From JBDREC01 sp043820105 [NCBI: Pseudomonadota bacterium] (GTDB lineage Bacteria; Bdellovibrionota_F; JAHFAK01), in assembly GCA_043820105.1 (NCBI GenBank), contig JBDREC010000081.1, positions 1 to 55,897 of the forward strand: 55,897 nt of DNA. Reading direction: 5' to 3'. Numbering within the stretch: the first letter of the stretch is position 1; every line of letters starts with the position of its first letter. The notes below the pieces were generated by a model. That model did not search any database, was not told the DNA's origin, and saw only the letters and a program-made list of their open reading frames with translations. The position numbers and the translations under genes were made by a program. Positions 41,146 through 51,004 of the stretch are shown here, one piece after another.

Positions 41146-43254
41146 TTGAAGGAAAGAGAAAGGATAAAAAAGTTAGCTCGTTTAAATAAAGCCTCAGCTA
41201 AGCTTAATTTGATGAAAGATAAAGAAAAATTTTTGGATGAAGTGCTAACTCAAGCTCATAATATCTTTAAATACAATAGCTGTGCAATTTTAAGAATAAA
41301 TGCTTTAAAAAATAATTTATATATAGAAAAACAAATAGGCTATAATCCTAAAGTAGAAAAAATACTTATTAAAATTGGTGAAGGTATAACAGGGCAGGTA
41401 GCTCAAAATGGAAAGCCTATTATTGTATCTGATGTTACAAATGATAAAAGATATATTAAAGGTATTAATGGGGGCTTATCTGAAATGGCTGTTCCTATGA
41501 AGTATAAAAATAGGCTTATTGGTGTTATGGATGTTGAATCAACTGAGAAAGGTTTTTTTAACAAAGAAGATTTGGAATTATTTAATATTTATTCTCATCA
41601 AGTTGCTTCTGCCTATTTAAATGTTGATCTTTATGATGAACTCCAACGGAAGAATGAATCATTAGAAAAAAAGCTAAAAGAAGTTGAGGTAATGAATAGA
41701 ATTGCAAAGCGAATTAATTCTAATCTGGACTTAGATGTTTTACTTAAGCAAATATTAAGACTTTGTCATGAAGCTTTAAAGTTTTCAAAAGCAGGTATTT
41801 TACTATTTAATGAAAAAAAAGACGAGCTAGAGCTTGTTTCTAGTTATGGGTATAAGCTTAAAGAGGTTTCAGATTTAAAGATAGCTAAGGGAAAGGGTAT
41901 TACTGGTTGGGTTGCCAAAAGCGGTGATCCTTTGTTAATAAAAAATGTTAATGAGAGTAAACGTTTTATTGGTGATAAAGAGAATATCTATTCTTCAATG
42001 GCAGTTCCCTTAATAGTTAAGAATAAACTTATCGGAGTTTTAAATGCAGATTCTGTTCAACCTAAGGTGTTTACTGATTCCGATTTAGAATTTTTTACCT
42101 ACTTTGCATCACATGTTGCTATTGCTATTCAAAACGCTGAATTGTTTCTAGAAGTTAAAGATAAAAATAAAATTTTACACAGCAATATTTCAGAAATAGA
42201 GAAAATGAACCTGGAGTTAAAGGACTATTCAAATAAGGTAAAGACAGCCAATAAAGATCTGCAGAAAAGAATGAAAGATCTAGTTTCATTAACTGATGCT
42301 TCAAAGGCTATTAGTTCAAGCCTTAACTTAGATAGTACTTTGTCAAGTATCATGAAAATGTCTACAAGGATAATTAACGCCTCTGCTTCAATGATTAAGG
42401 TTATTGATAAAGAAACAAATGAAACAAAAATTAAGGTTCATTATAGTCCAATTATCAAAAAACTATCTAATAGTATGAAAAGCTCAAAAGTTCCGAAGAT
42501 TAGACGTGAGCTTTTAAAGTCTATTTTATCCTTTCCCTTGATTGTTGGAGATAAAACAATTGGATCTTTTGAAATTGGTAGTATTGAAATTGATGCTTTT
42601 GATGAAAGCGAGAAAAATATTCTGCAAACTCTCGCAGGCCAAGGTGCTGTGGCAATAGAGAATGCAAGGCTATTTGAAGATATACAAAGAACATATTACG
42701 AAACCATTAAATCTCTAGTTCATGCATTAGAAGCAAGAGATGCTTATACAAAGGGGCATTCTGAACGTGTTACAACTCTATCATTAAAAATAGCACGAAT
42801 CCTCAAATTATCTAAAGAGGACCTGCGAGTTTTAAATTATGCTGGCATTTTACATGATATTGGAAAAATTGGTATAGCTGATAGTGTTTTAAATAAAAAA
42901 GAAGCTTTAACTGCTGCTGATTGGGAGATTATTGAAAAGCATCCATTTTTTGGCGATACAATTCTTGGCCCAATTAAATTCTTAGAAGAAGCTCAGGATA
43001 TTATTCTTCATCACCATGAAAGGCTTGATGGAAAGGGCTATCCCCATGGTCTAATTGGAAAGGAGATCCCCATTGCTTCAAGAATTATTGCAGTTGCCGA
43101 TTCTTACGATGCAATGACATCAAAAAGAGTTTACAGAACGTCTATGAAGAAAAAAGAAGCAATTGATGAAATCAAGAAAAACAGCGGATCACAATTTGAC
43201 CCAAATGTAGTAAAAGCTTTTCTTAAGGTTATTCAACCAGGTTCTATGAAATAA
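41146..43254 (+). CDS. GAF-GAF-GAF HD-GYP signalling protein
   Basis: Cyclic di-GMP phosphodiesterase. The start is a TTG 7 nt after GGAGG. Three GAF-like domains (about 25-165, 185-340, 375-515) are separated by coiled-coil linkers; the first two each end in AVPxxxKNxLIGVxxxxS-type strands, the third is shorter. The HD-GYP domain (about 525-695) has HSERVTTLSLKIA, LHDIGKIGIAD, KHPFFGDTIL, HHHERLDGKGYPHGL and ADSYDAMTS. All metal ligands are there. It should lower cyclic di-GMP in response to a ligand or redox signal. No cyclase is in the window. Confidence 0.92.
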   Translation: MKERERIKKLARLNKASAKLNLMKDKEKFLDEVLTQAHNIFKYNSCAILRINALKNNLYIEKQIGYNPKVEKILIKIGEGITGQVAQNGKPIIVSDVTNDKRYIKGINGGLSEMAVPMKYKNRLIGVMDVESTEKGFFNKEDLELFNIYSHQVASAYLNVDLYDELQRKNESLEKKLKEVEVMNRIAKRINSNLDLDVLLKQILRLCHEALKFSKAGILLFNEKKDELELVSSYGYKLKEVSDLKIAKGKGITGWVAKSGDPLLIKNVNESKRFIGDKENIYSSMAVPLIVKNKLIGVLNADSVQPKVFTDSDLEFFTYFASHVAIAIQNAELFLEVKDKNKILHSNISEIEKMNLELKDYSNKVKTANKDLQKRMKDLVSLTDASKAISSSLNLDSTLSSIMKMSTRIINASASMIKVIDKETNETKIKVHYSPIIKKLSNSMKSSKVPKIRRELLKSILSFPLIVGDKTIGSFEIGSIEIDAFDESEKNILQTLAGQGAVAIENARLFEDIQRTYYETIKSLVHALEARDAYTKGHSERVTTLSLKIARILKLSKEDLRVLNYAGILHDIGKIGIADSVLNKKEALTAADWEIIEKHPFFGDTILGPIKFLEEAQDIILHHHERLDGKGYPHGLIGKEIPIASRIIAVADSYDAMTSKRVYRTSMKKKEAIDEIKKNSGSQFDPNVVKAFLKVIQPGSMK

Positions 43255-43267
43255 ATATATTTTAGCA

Positions 43268-43391
43268 CTAGTGTCCCAACGTTATTCAAATAATTTCAAC
43301 TGGTTAGAATTGTGGGCAAGTGAAATATTGTGCTCATCGCCCGCAAGCAGCTGTAAAATTGGGGTTTTCATGAAAAAGGGAACACTGGAAA
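43268..43391 (+). other. Short segment with inverted ends, possible remnant element
   Basis: CTAGTGTCCC near 43268 is close to the reverse complement of GGGAACACTGG near 43380. The inner sequence has no ORF. The rest of the gap 43392-43716 holds a 22-codon ORF (separate entry) and a GATTAT hexamer run near 43470-43498. Confidence 0.25.
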
Positions 43392-43509
43392 ACTGTATTT
43401 TATGTAGAAGCATTAATTAATTTTCAAACTTTTTCCCATTGTTTCAATAAGTAGTCAAAATTTAAAAGATTATGATTATGATGAAGATTATGATTAGGAA
43501 GGAAAATTA

Positions 43510-43578
43510 ATGAAGCTTGTAAAGCATTTTCATGATTTGAAAAAGCTCATCATTGTAATATTGGTATTTTTCTTTTGA
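43510..43578 (+). CDS. 22-residue membrane peptide ORF, probably a decayed gene start
   Basis: An ATG with AAGGAAAATTA before it opens MKLVKHFHDLKKLIIVILVFFF, a basic start and a hydrophobic helix, then TGA. Past the stop, a frame with SAQEPIEISKNRKYNKSK continues, separated by another stop. Either a tiny membrane peptide or the 5' remnant of a small secreted protein. Confidence 0.25.
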   Translation: MKLVKHFHDLKKLIIVILVFFF

Positions 43579-43716
43579 TATCAATTTGAAACAATAGAGC
43601 ACGTCAAAACAGGAAGCTGATTCAGCACAAGAACCAATTGAAATTTCAAAGAATCGAAAATATAACAAATCGAAATAATAGCTGAAAGCAAAAGGCCGAT
43701 TACTGTTAGTTAAGTT

Positions 43717-44322
43717 CTAAGAATTAGCTTCTTTGTATTTTTTGCTGATCAAGAAAAGATCATAGATAATTGTTACAATTTTTCTGTCATAACCCATTGT
43801 CACAAGAGTGTTGATAATCGCTGATCTATAGCCAATTGAAATAATTGATTTAAGCGTTGATTCTTCATCTGAATTAAAATGTTCAAGGATTCTGAAAAGA
43901 AGCGCTGTTGGATCATCCATTTCTTTCAAAGCTTCAATTTCATTTTTGTCAATATTCAGCAGGGAGGATTCTTCTAAAACTATTAATATATCTTTCTTAA
44001 AATCTTCAACACCATCTCCGTGAATTTTGAGATCAAGGTTTGGTTGTCCTGTGTTTCTATAAAGTTGTTTTAAAGCAAAAATTGGAAGAAAAATCTGAGT
44101 TTCAGCGTAATCAAAAATTGCATAAATTTCTTCAAAATCCATACCAACATCTACTTTGAGTTTTCGAATAACCTGAGAACAAACGGTTGTAGCGCTGTTT
44201 AAATAGTCATTACCACTTAAATTATCATCCAGTGATCCACAAACTCTTGTTTGTTCATCAGCAAATAAAACCGATGATATAAAAATTAAAATCAGAATTG
44301 TTAATTTAATAAGTCTTGACAT
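43717..44322 (-). CDS. Exported protein of unknown function
   Basis: AGAGGT precedes the ATG. A signal peptide (LIKLTILILIFISSVLFA) is followed by about 180 residues, mostly helical, starting with CGSLDDNLSGNDYLNSATTVCSQV (two Cys that may form a disulfide). IFAL, EALKEMDDPTALLFRILEHFN and YDRKIVTIIYDLFLI show no family I know. No neighbour gives a clue; dxr lies 170 bp downstream. Confidence 0.6.
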   Translation of the reverse strand: MSRLIKLTILILIFISSVLFADEQTRVCGSLDDNLSGNDYLNSATTVCSQVIRKLKVDVGMDFEEIYAIFDYAETQIFLPIFALKQLYRNTGQPNLDLKIHGDGVEDFKKDILIVLEESSLLNIDKNEIEALKEMDDPTALLFRILEHFNSDEESTLKSIISIGYRSAIINTLVTMGYDRKIVTIIYDLFLISKKYKEANS

Positions 44323-44489
44323 AAAATTACCTCTTAAAGTTAGTTTTTAGTTTCAGCTCTGTTTTTGAGTTCTATCCCTTACCGTTACAAAGAGGCTCAA
44401 TTTCCTATTGAGTTTTAATATCCTCCCTAAAAACGCAAGTTATTCTATATAATTTATAAAGAATAATCTTCATATATATTGCTATTTTT

Positions 44490-45665
44490 TTATCGAATAT
44501 TGCTAAATTTCTGTTTGATTATTGATTTCGCTTCATTTCGTGCCCATTTGTCAAGCCTTATTACTTCTTCAATACTCTGTGTATCAAATGGGGACTGAAT
44601 ATTCATAGCTGCTTCAATAATATCTGGAATATCAAGAAATTTAATTTCCTCTTTTAAAAAGGCATCTCTTGCTACTTCATTGGCTGCATTCATAATTGCT
44701 TGTACGGAAGTCTTAGAATTTATCGCTTCTTTTGCAAGGCCTAGACACTTAAAAGTTTTAACATCAGGTTTTAAAAAATGCATGCTTGAAATCGTTGCCA
44801 GGTCAATTGTAGAAAAAGCCTTATCTATTCTTTTTGGATAATTAAGTGCAAAAGCTATGGGAAGCTTCATATCACAAGCAGCCAGTTGTGCTATCATGGC
44901 CCCATCACAAAACTCAACTAAAGAGTGAACTAAACTTTCTGGGTGAATTAATATATCTATTTGATCTGCTTTTATATTAAATAACCATTTGGCTTCAATA
45001 AGCTCTAGACCTTTATTCATCATTGTTGCTGAATCAATTGTTATTCTACTTCCCATATTCCAATTAGGGTGACTTAGAGCTTCTGAGACTGTAACATTTT
45101 CTAGTTCCTCAGCTTTTTTGGATCTAAAAGGACCTCCTGAAGCTGTAAGAATTATTCTTTTTAATTCACTTTTTGAATGTCCTTGAAGGCATTGAAAAAT
45201 CGCACTATGTTCAGAATCAACAGGTAAAAAGTTGATTTTAGTTTCCTTTAGCATGTCCATGATAATATGGCCAGCAGTAACTAAAACCTCTTTATTTGCA
45301 AAGGCAATATCTTTTTGTGCCTTTATTGCTTCAACAACAGGTCTTAGGCCATAAGCACCAACCATTGCTGAAACAACCATTTCGCAACTATCAATTGTCG
45401 CTATTTTGCAATTTCCATCATTTCCATATATTATTTCTGTTTCATTATGGTTAATTTTATTTTTAAGCTCATCTTTCAAATGAGCATTATAAATAGAAGC
45501 AAAAGGGGGTTTGAATTCATTAATCTGAGAAGCAAGTTCATCAATATTATTATAGGCACTTAATCCAACAACTTTAAATTTATCTGGATAAGTTCTTATA
45601 ATTTCCAGGCAGTTTTTTCCAATAGATCCAGTAGATCCAAGTATTGATATGTTTTTTTGAAGCAT
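44490..45665 (-). CDS. dxr: 1-deoxy-D-xylulose 5-phosphate reductoisomerase
   Basis: Makes 2-C-methyl-D-erythritol 4-phosphate with NADPH. NISILGSTGSIGKNCLEII binds the cofactor. The metal and substrate site includes PVDSEHSAIFQCLQG, ASGGPFR, the NWNMGSRITIDSATMMNKGLE segment and HPESLVHSLVEF. I take the ATG at 45665; the frame opens with a TTG three codons earlier. At about 391 residues it is complete. It is the last gene of the rpsB-to-dxr run, where many bacteria also have the rseP protease; that is not seen here. Confidence 0.93.
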   Translation of the reverse strand: MLQKNISILGSTGSIGKNCLEIIRTYPDKFKVVGLSAYNNIDELASQINEFKPPFASIYNAHLKDELKNKINHNETEIIYGNDGNCKIATIDSCEMVVSAMVGAYGLRPVVEAIKAQKDIAFANKEVLVTAGHIIMDMLKETKINFLPVDSEHSAIFQCLQGHSKSELKRIILTASGGPFRSKKAEELENVTVSEALSHPNWNMGSRITIDSATMMNKGLELIEAKWLFNIKADQIDILIHPESLVHSLVEFCDGAMIAQLAACDMKLPIAFALNYPKRIDKAFSTIDLATISSMHFLKPDVKTFKCLGLAKEAINSKTSVQAIMNAANEVARDAFLKEEIKFLDIPDIIEAAMNIQSPFDTQSIEEVIRLDKWARNEAKSIIKQKFSNIR

Positions 45666-45677
45666 TGAAGACAAACT

Positions 45678-46505
45678 TTAGCCCAGGATAAATATATTAA
45701 TATAGACGTACATACAAGGCGCTGCAAAAACAAGTGAATCAATTCTGTCTAAGAAGCCGCCATGACCTGGAAGGATATTGCCAGAGTCTTTTACGCCATA
45801 AACTCTTTTAATAAATGATTCACTTAGGTCTCCAAATTGACCAAAAACTGAACAAATAGTGGCTAAAATTATTGCATGTTTTAAAGAAAGTGCTGAAAAG
45901 AAGACAACTTTAAAAGCTATTGCTGAAGCTATTGCAGCAATGAAACCACCGATTGCTCCTTCCCAGGTTTTATTTGGACTGACCATTGGATGAAGTTTTA
46001 TTTTTCCAACTAAATAACAACCTACAAAATGAGCACCAGTATCAGTGAGCCATACAATAATGAGTAATAAAAAAATAAATTGTAAGCCATTTTCTAAATA
46101 ACGAATATGAGATATAGAACCAAAAAGTAATGCAACATAGACAAAACCAAATACTAGAGAGTAGAATTTGGTAATATTATCTTTTTCAACTTTCATTACA
46201 ACAATGAAATATATGAATAAACAAATTAAGAATAATGATAAAGAAATAATTTCTGCATCATGAGGTAAAAGCAAAATATATATTAAATAGATAAAAGTAC
46301 TAAAAACTGTTGTTAATTTTCCAAGAGTTTTATCAGCTTCTTCTGTTAGTACCATATTATAATATTCCCATAAAGCTAGGGCAACGACAAGTGTTATTAG
46401 TAAGCCAAATAGGATAGGTGGTGTTAATAAAGCATATAAAACAACTACAGGTATGCCAATAACTCCTGTTAATACACGTTTGGTTAGTGCATTGAGATTT
46501 TCCAT
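45678..46505 (-). CDS. cdsA: Phosphatidate cytidylyltransferase (CDP-DAG synthase)
   Basis: An inner-membrane enzyme making CDP-diacylglycerol. Seven or eight hydrophobic segments end in the signature GDLSESFIKRVYGVKDSGN and PGHGGFLDRIDSL, which binds magnesium and substrate. KTWEGAIGGF is also conserved. At 275 residues it has the family size. The ATG is preceded by AGGAG. It lies between uppS and dxr, the usual order. Confidence 0.92.
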   Translation of the reverse strand: MENLNALTKRVLTGVIGIPVVVLYALLTPPILFGLLITLVVALALWEYYNMVLTEEADKTLGKLTTVFSTFIYLIYILLLPHDAEIISLSLFLICLFIYFIVVMKVEKDNITKFYSLVFGFVYVALLFGSISHIRYLENGLQFIFLLLIIVWLTDTGAHFVGCYLVGKIKLHPMVSPNKTWEGAIGGFIAAIASAIAFKVVFFSALSLKHAIILATICSVFGQFGDLSESFIKRVYGVKDSGNILPGHGGFLDRIDSLVFAAPCMYVYINIFILG

Positions 46506-46554
46506 AAATCCTCCTATGGACGTTTATCGTTTATTATTTTTATTTTTCAAACTT

Positions 46555-47286
46555 TTATATTTTTCCAAATCTGCGTTCTCTATTCTTAAAAGAGTTGATT
46601 GCATCTGTCAAATCATCTTTTGTAAATTCAGGCCACATTTTTTCTGTAAAGTAAAGTTCAGAATAGGCTAATTGCCAGAGTAAAAAATTACTAATTCTAT
46701 AATCACCACCTGTTCTTATTAAAAGATCAGGATCTGGAATGTCTTTTGTGTATAGGTGCTTTGAAATAAAATCATAGTCTAGCTCATCTGGGTTTAGCTC
46801 TGAATTCTTATGCTTTTTTATTATCACTTTAATGGCATCACTTATTTCTTCACGACCAGAGTAGCTAAGAGCTAGAACAAGCGTTAAACCCTTATTGTTT
46901 TCTGTGAGCTTGATTGTTTTATCAAGTTCTTCTTTAGATTCCCTGGGGATTTTTGATAGTTTTCCAATGGCTTTAACTTTTATGTCATTATTCATAAAAG
47001 TTATTCTTTCAACCCTTATATATCTTTTAAGAAGTTTCATCAGAAAGCTTACTTCAATTTTTGGTCTTGACCAGTTTTCCGTTGAAAAAGAATATAAAGT
47101 TAGGTATTTTATGCCTAGATCAGAAGCAAAAGTTACTATATTCCTAACAGTTTCAACACCTTTAATATGCCCTTTTATACGTGGCATGCACTTGTTTTGA
47201 GCCCATCTGCCATTTCCATCCATGATAATGGCTATGTGTTTTGGGATATTTAAATTATTAGTGTTTTCAGGATTGTTTGTGACCAA
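46555..47286 (-). CDS. uppS: Isoprenyl transferase (undecaprenyl diphosphate synthase)
   Basis: HIAIIMDGNGRWAQ carries the catalytic Asp. TLYSFSTENWSRP and the C-terminal DPDLLIRTGGDYRISNFLLWQLAYSE complete the cis-prenyltransferase signatures. It makes the C55 lipid carrier for cell-wall synthesis. The start is a TTG directly after the frr stop (TAA TTG), with GGAAG just upstream. Length of 243 residues is normal. Confidence 0.93.
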   Translation of the reverse strand: MVTNNPENTNNLNIPKHIAIIMDGNGRWAQNKCMPRIKGHIKGVETVRNIVTFASDLGIKYLTLYSFSTENWSRPKIEVSFLMKLLKRYIRVERITFMNNDIKVKAIGKLSKIPRESKEELDKTIKLTENNKGLTLVLALSYSGREEISDAIKVIIKKHKNSELNPDELDYDFISKHLYTKDIPDPDLLIRTGGDYRISNFLLWQLAYSELYFTEKMWPEFTKDDLTDAINSFKNRERRFGKI

Positions 47287-47844
47287 TTAGACTTCCATTA
47301 TTTCAGCTTGTTTTTTTGTAGTAATTTCATCAACTTTTTTAATGTATTCGCCTAGGATCTTTTGAACTTGATCTTGTCCTTTATGGTTTTCGTCCTCTGT
47401 AATATCTTTATCGTTCTCCATTTTTTTTAGGGAATCATTGCTGTCTCTTCTGTGTTGTCTTAAACTAACTTTACATTCTTCGCCCATTTTATTGACAAGC
47501 TTTGAAAGTTCTTTTCTTCTTTCTTCTGTGAGATTTGGAATGGCAATTCTAATAATTTTACCATCACTTGACGGATTCAAACCAAGCTCTGATTTTAATA
47601 TAGCCTTTTCAATCGAAGCAAGTGCCGTAAGATCCCAAGGTTGAATAATAATTAATTTAGGTTCTGGGGTAGAAATATTCGCCATATTTTTCAGTGGAGT
47701 TCTTGCTCCGTAATAGTCAACTGAAATACCGTCTAATAATGCAGCTGATGCTTTTCCTGTTCTAAGTTTTGTTAGGCTCTGCCCAAAGTGGGTTAAGGAA
47801 AATTCCATTTTATCTTTTATTTCATCATAAACAAGATTAAGCAT
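47287..47844 (-). CDS. frr: Ribosome recycling factor
   Basis: Splits post-termination ribosomes together with EF-G. The three-helix core is clear: LRTGKASAALLDGISVDYYG at the N-terminus, IIIQPWDLTALASIEKAIL, and RIAIPNLTEERRKELSKLV. 185 residues. AGAGGTGA precedes the ATG. It lies next to uppS and pyrH in the common order. Confidence 0.95.
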   Translation of the reverse strand: MLNLVYDEIKDKMEFSLTHFGQSLTKLRTGKASAALLDGISVDYYGARTPLKNMANISTPEPKLIIIQPWDLTALASIEKAILKSELGLNPSSDGKIIRIAIPNLTEERRKELSKLVNKMGEECKVSLRQHRRDSNDSLKKMENDKDITEDENHKGQDQVQKILGEYIKKVDEITTKKQAEIMEV

Positions 47845-47928
47845 AGGTCACCTCTTTAAAATATAAAAAAATTATTGATAATTATTAAGCCTGGTTTTTT
47901 ATTTCCAAGCATAAGCTTAAATGATATT

Positions 47929-48642
47929 TTATTTAACTGTAGTTCCAATATCTTCACCCATAATTATTTTATTAATGTTTCCTTTAACAAGGAGATTAAA
48001 AACCTTTAGGGGAATATTGTTTTCTAAACATAAGGATGCTGCAGTGGCGTCTATTACTTTTAATTGATCTTTAATAACTTGCATAAACTCAAGTGATTTA
48101 AACATTTTGGCATCACTATATTTAACTGGGTCTTTATCATAGACACCATCTACTTTTGTTGCTTTTAACAAAAGGTCGGCTTTAATTTCCGCGGCTCTAA
48201 GGGCTGCAGCTGTATCTGTTGTAAAAAAAGGATTACCTGTTCCAGCTGAGAAGATTACAACCTTATTAGCATTCAAATATTGGCAAGCTTTTTCTGTTGA
48301 AAAAACTTCAGCTATTGGAGACATGTTGATAGCACTCATAACAACAGAATTTATATTGATGGATTGAAACGTTTGTTTTAAAGCTAAGCTGTTTATAACT
48401 GTTGCAAGCATACCCATGTGGTCGCCAGTAACTCTGTCTTGACCTTGAGCTGAAGCTTCCATTCCTCTGAAGATATTACCACCACCAATTACAATGGCAA
48501 CTTGACATTGCTTTATGACAACTTCTTTTATTTCACAGCAGATTCTATTAATAAATTCAGAATCAATTCCAGTACCTTTATCCCCGCTTAAAGCTTCACC
48601 ACTGAGCTTTAGAAGTACTCTTGAATACTTTGGATTAGTCAC
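47929..48642 (-). CDS. pyrH: UMP kinase
   Basis: Phosphorylates UMP to UDP. RVLLKLSGEALSGDKGTGID, VIGGGNIFRG and GDHMGMLATVINSLAL are diagnostic, and FSAGTGNPFFTTDTAAALRAAEI completes the amino acid kinase fold. It starts at GTG, with GGAGAA of the tsf end as SD, 2 bp after the tsf stop. 237 residues. Confidence 0.95.
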   Translation of the reverse strand: MTNPKYSRVLLKLSGEALSGDKGTGIDSEFINRICCEIKEVVIKQCQVAIVIGGGNIFRGMEASAQGQDRVTGDHMGMLATVINSLALKQTFQSININSVVMSAINMSPIAEVFSTEKACQYLNANKVVIFSAGTGNPFFTTDTAAALRAAEIKADLLLKATKVDGVYDKDPVKYSDAKMFKSLEFMQVIKDQLKVIDATAASLCLENNIPLKVFNLLVKGNINKIIMGEDIGTTVK

Positions 48643-48644
48643 TT

Positions 48645-49244
48645 TTATTCTTCTCCAAGTTTGAATCTTGCAAATCTTTTTACCGAGATTTTTTCACCAA
48701 TTTTTAAAAAGCTTTCTTTGATTCTTTCTTCAACAGTAATTTTATCATTTTTAACAAATGGTTGTTCTAAAAGACAGACTTCCTGGTACATTTTTTTCAC
48801 TTTGCCTGCAACGATGTTAGGAATGATATTTTCTGGTTTTCCCTCATTCTTTAATTGTGTAATAAAAATTTCTTTTTCTTTTTCAATATAATCTACTGGA
48901 ACTTTATCACTTGATAAAAAAGGAGGATTTAAAGCTGCAATATGCATAGCAATGTCTTTTCCCAGTTCATCAAAGTCCTCTGTTTTTGCAACAAAATCTG
49001 TTTCACAATTTAGTTCTAATAGAACACCAACTTTTCCACCTGGATGTATATATGATAATACTTTGCCTTCTTTTGTTTCTTTGCTTTCTCTTTTAGCAGC
49101 TTTTGCTAAGCCTTTTTCTCGAAGTATTATAATTGCCTTTTCAAAATCACCTTCAGAATCCTGAAGTGCTTTTTTGCAATCCATCATGCCTACACCTGTT
49201 TTTTCTCTTAATTCTTTTACTAATTTTGCAGATATTTCAGCCAT
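48645..49244 (-). CDS. tsf: Elongation factor Ts (short form)
   Basis: Exchanges GDP on EF-Tu. LVKELREKTGVGMMDCKKAL is the N-terminal signature and ELNCETDFVAKTEDF the core one, with KKMYQEVCLLEQPFVKND in the second half. At 199 residues it is the short form with a single core subdomain, against about 283 in E. coli. AGGAG precedes the ATG. Confidence 0.95.
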   Translation of the reverse strand: MAEISAKLVKELREKTGVGMMDCKKALQDSEGDFEKAIIILREKGLAKAAKRESKETKEGKVLSYIHPGGKVGVLLELNCETDFVAKTEDFDELGKDIAMHIAALNPPFLSSDKVPVDYIEKEKEIFITQLKNEGKPENIIPNIVAGKVKKMYQEVCLLEQPFVKNDKITVEERIKESFLKIGEKISVKRFARFKLGEE

Positions 49245-49284
49245 TTGAAACTCCTAGGGTACTATTAATAATTTGCAGATTGTT

Positions 49285-50142
49285 TTATTCTTCGTTTTTT
49301 TCGTCAGTAGATTGATTAAGGGGATCTGTTTGTTCTTCTATAACTTTTTTATCTTCAGCTTTTCTTTTTGCAACAATTTGAGGTTCTTTTTCATGAGATT
49401 CTTCAACTTTCTTTTTCTTTTCTGGTCTGGCTTGCTTTTGTCCCCTTATTTTCTTTTCAAAAACCTTAGAGCCATCATTACAAGCTTCAGTAATTTTACT
49501 GATAAATAACCTAATTGACCTTATTGCATCGTCATTTCCAGGTACAATAAAATCAATAACATCAGGATCACAGTTAGTATCAGTTAATGCGATAACAGGA
49601 ATACTTAGTTTTCTAGCTTCAGCGATTGCAATTTTTTCTTTATTTGGATCAACAATAATAATAGCTCCTGGAAGTGCTTTCATGTCTTCAATACCTGAAA
49701 GAACTCTTTTAAGTTTATCAACTTCTCTGTTCATTTTTAGAACTTCTTTTTTCTTTAGTCTATCAGCTACACCATCAGCTAATTGTTTTTCCATAGTTTG
49801 CATTCTGTTGATTGAATTGCGAATAGTAGAAAAATTTGTAAGCATTCCACCAAGCCATCTGTGTGTAACAAAATTCATATTACATTTTGCAACTTCTTCC
49901 TGGATTGTTTCGCTAAATTGTTTTTTGGTTCCAACAAATAATACTTTGTTTCCTGAAGAAACTGTATCAACTACAAAATCAAGAGCATTTCTAAATAGTT
50001 TTGCTGATTTTCTCAAGTCAAGAATATGAATTCCATTTCTAGATCCAAAAATATAAGGTTTCATTTTTGGATTCCATCTCTGTGTGATATGGCCAAAATG
50101 TGTACCAGCTTCTAGCATCTCTCTAATTGTAACGTTCGCCAT
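49285..50142 (-). CDS. rpsB: 30S ribosomal protein S2 (uS2)
   Basis: ETLEAGTHFGH-type start (EMLEAGTHFGHITQRWNPKM), LFVGTKKQ, HRWLGGMLTNF and PGAIIIVDPNKEKIAI, then PVIALTDTNCDPD and IDFIVPGNDDAIRSI. The last 55 residues (RGQKQARPEKKKKVEES onward) are a charged low-complexity tail beyond the usual end. AGGAG lies before the ATG. First gene of the rpsB-tsf-pyrH-frr-uppS-cdsA-dxr run. Confidence 0.95.
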   Translation of the reverse strand: MANVTIREMLEAGTHFGHITQRWNPKMKPYIFGSRNGIHILDLRKSAKLFRNALDFVVDTVSSGNKVLFVGTKKQFSETIQEEVAKCNMNFVTHRWLGGMLTNFSTIRNSINRMQTMEKQLADGVADRLKKKEVLKMNREVDKLKRVLSGIEDMKALPGAIIIVDPNKEKIAIAEARKLSIPVIALTDTNCDPDVIDFIVPGNDDAIRSIRLFISKITEACNDGSKVFEKKIRGQKQARPEKKKKVEESHEKEPQIVAKRKAEDKKVIEEQTDPLNQSTDEKNEE

Positions 50143-50243
50143 CTAAAATTCTCCTAAAATAGTTACTTAAATCTTTTATTTTATTTTCTCTAAAAGTCGT
50201 TTTAATAAATATAAAACCCAATAATTTTAAATTCTTAAAAACA

Positions 50244-50278
50244 TTTTGAATTTTGAATTTTGAATTTTCAATTATTTA
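50244..50278 (+). repeat. Heptamer array TTTTGAA
   Basis: TTTTGAA three times, TTTTCAA, TTATTTA in register, upstream of rpsB. Confidence 0.85.
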
Positions 50279-50321
50279 GACGTGCCTTTTAGCTTATAAT
50301 ATAATAGAATGTCAAGATTTT

Positions 50322-50939
50322 TTAAACTTCAATTTCCCTGTTTATATAGTCATCTCTATAGGCAAGAGGCTTATTTAGTATTTCTGAAATTACTATGCCA
50401 TAAGCTAATTCATTCTTTATTGAGGGAAAGGGTGTATTGTTTTTATTTTTAGATGCTTTCTTTTTTAGAGGTTCTTTCTGTAACTCTATATTATGAAAAG
50501 GCTTTAAGGGTTCTCTAAACTCATCATCATTTTCTGGATTATTATTGAGATTTGCTTCCATATCAAGCTTTTGTTCTTTTATTACTGTTTCGTAATTATC
50601 AAATTCCTCTTCATCTTCTTTTGGAAGAAACATTTCTAAAACCTTTTTTTCAAAAGCAGTCTTTGGGTAATCAGGTTTTTCTTCAAAAATATGTTTTTTG
50701 TGAGTATCTTTTATGGCTTCTTCTTGATCTTGATAATAGGGGGCTTGATCTTCATTGTTATCTGCTTCATAGTCGTATTCGCTTTCATCTTCTTTGGTTG
50801 AAGCTGCATCTTGAGTTTGCCTATCCTGATTTCCCTTATAAGGATCACGTTTTGCTCGTTTTAGTAATTCTTTAACAAAACCACCAAAAACAACTATGAG
50901 TATAATCAATATGCTTAATATGTCGTCAAATTTATCCAT
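50322..50939 (-). CDS. Membrane-anchored acidic protein with a SEILNKP tail
   Basis: One N-terminal helix (ILSILIILIVVFGGFVKELL) is followed by a long acidic low-complexity region (about 35-140) and a conserved-looking end, LAYGIVISEILNKPLAYRDD. Similar A-x-V-x-SEIL-x-x-P-x-A-x-R tails occur in uncharacterised proteins of several phyla. It stands 66 bp downstream of the flotillin-like gene and is transcribed the same way, which suggests a partner in membrane organisation. SD is weak. Confidence 0.6.
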   Translation of the reverse strand: MDKFDDILSILIILIVVFGGFVKELLKRAKRDPYKGNQDRQTQDAASTKEDESEYDYEADNNEDQAPYYQDQEEAIKDTHKKHIFEEKPDYPKTAFEKKVLEMFLPKEDEEEFDNYETVIKEQKLDMEANLNNNPENDDEFREPLKPFHNIELQKEPLKKKASKNKNNTPFPSIKNELAYGIVISEILNKPLAYRDDYINREIEV

Positions 50940-50972
50940 TTATTAATAGTTAACCTTTTTGATTAGTGTTTA

Positions 50973-51000
50973 ATTAAAAAATTAAAAAATTAAAAAATTA
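50973..51000 (+). repeat. Octamer array ATTAAAAA x3
   Basis: ATTAAAAA three times and ATTA, ending at the floA stop region. Confidence 0.75.
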
Positions 51001-51004
51001 CTAT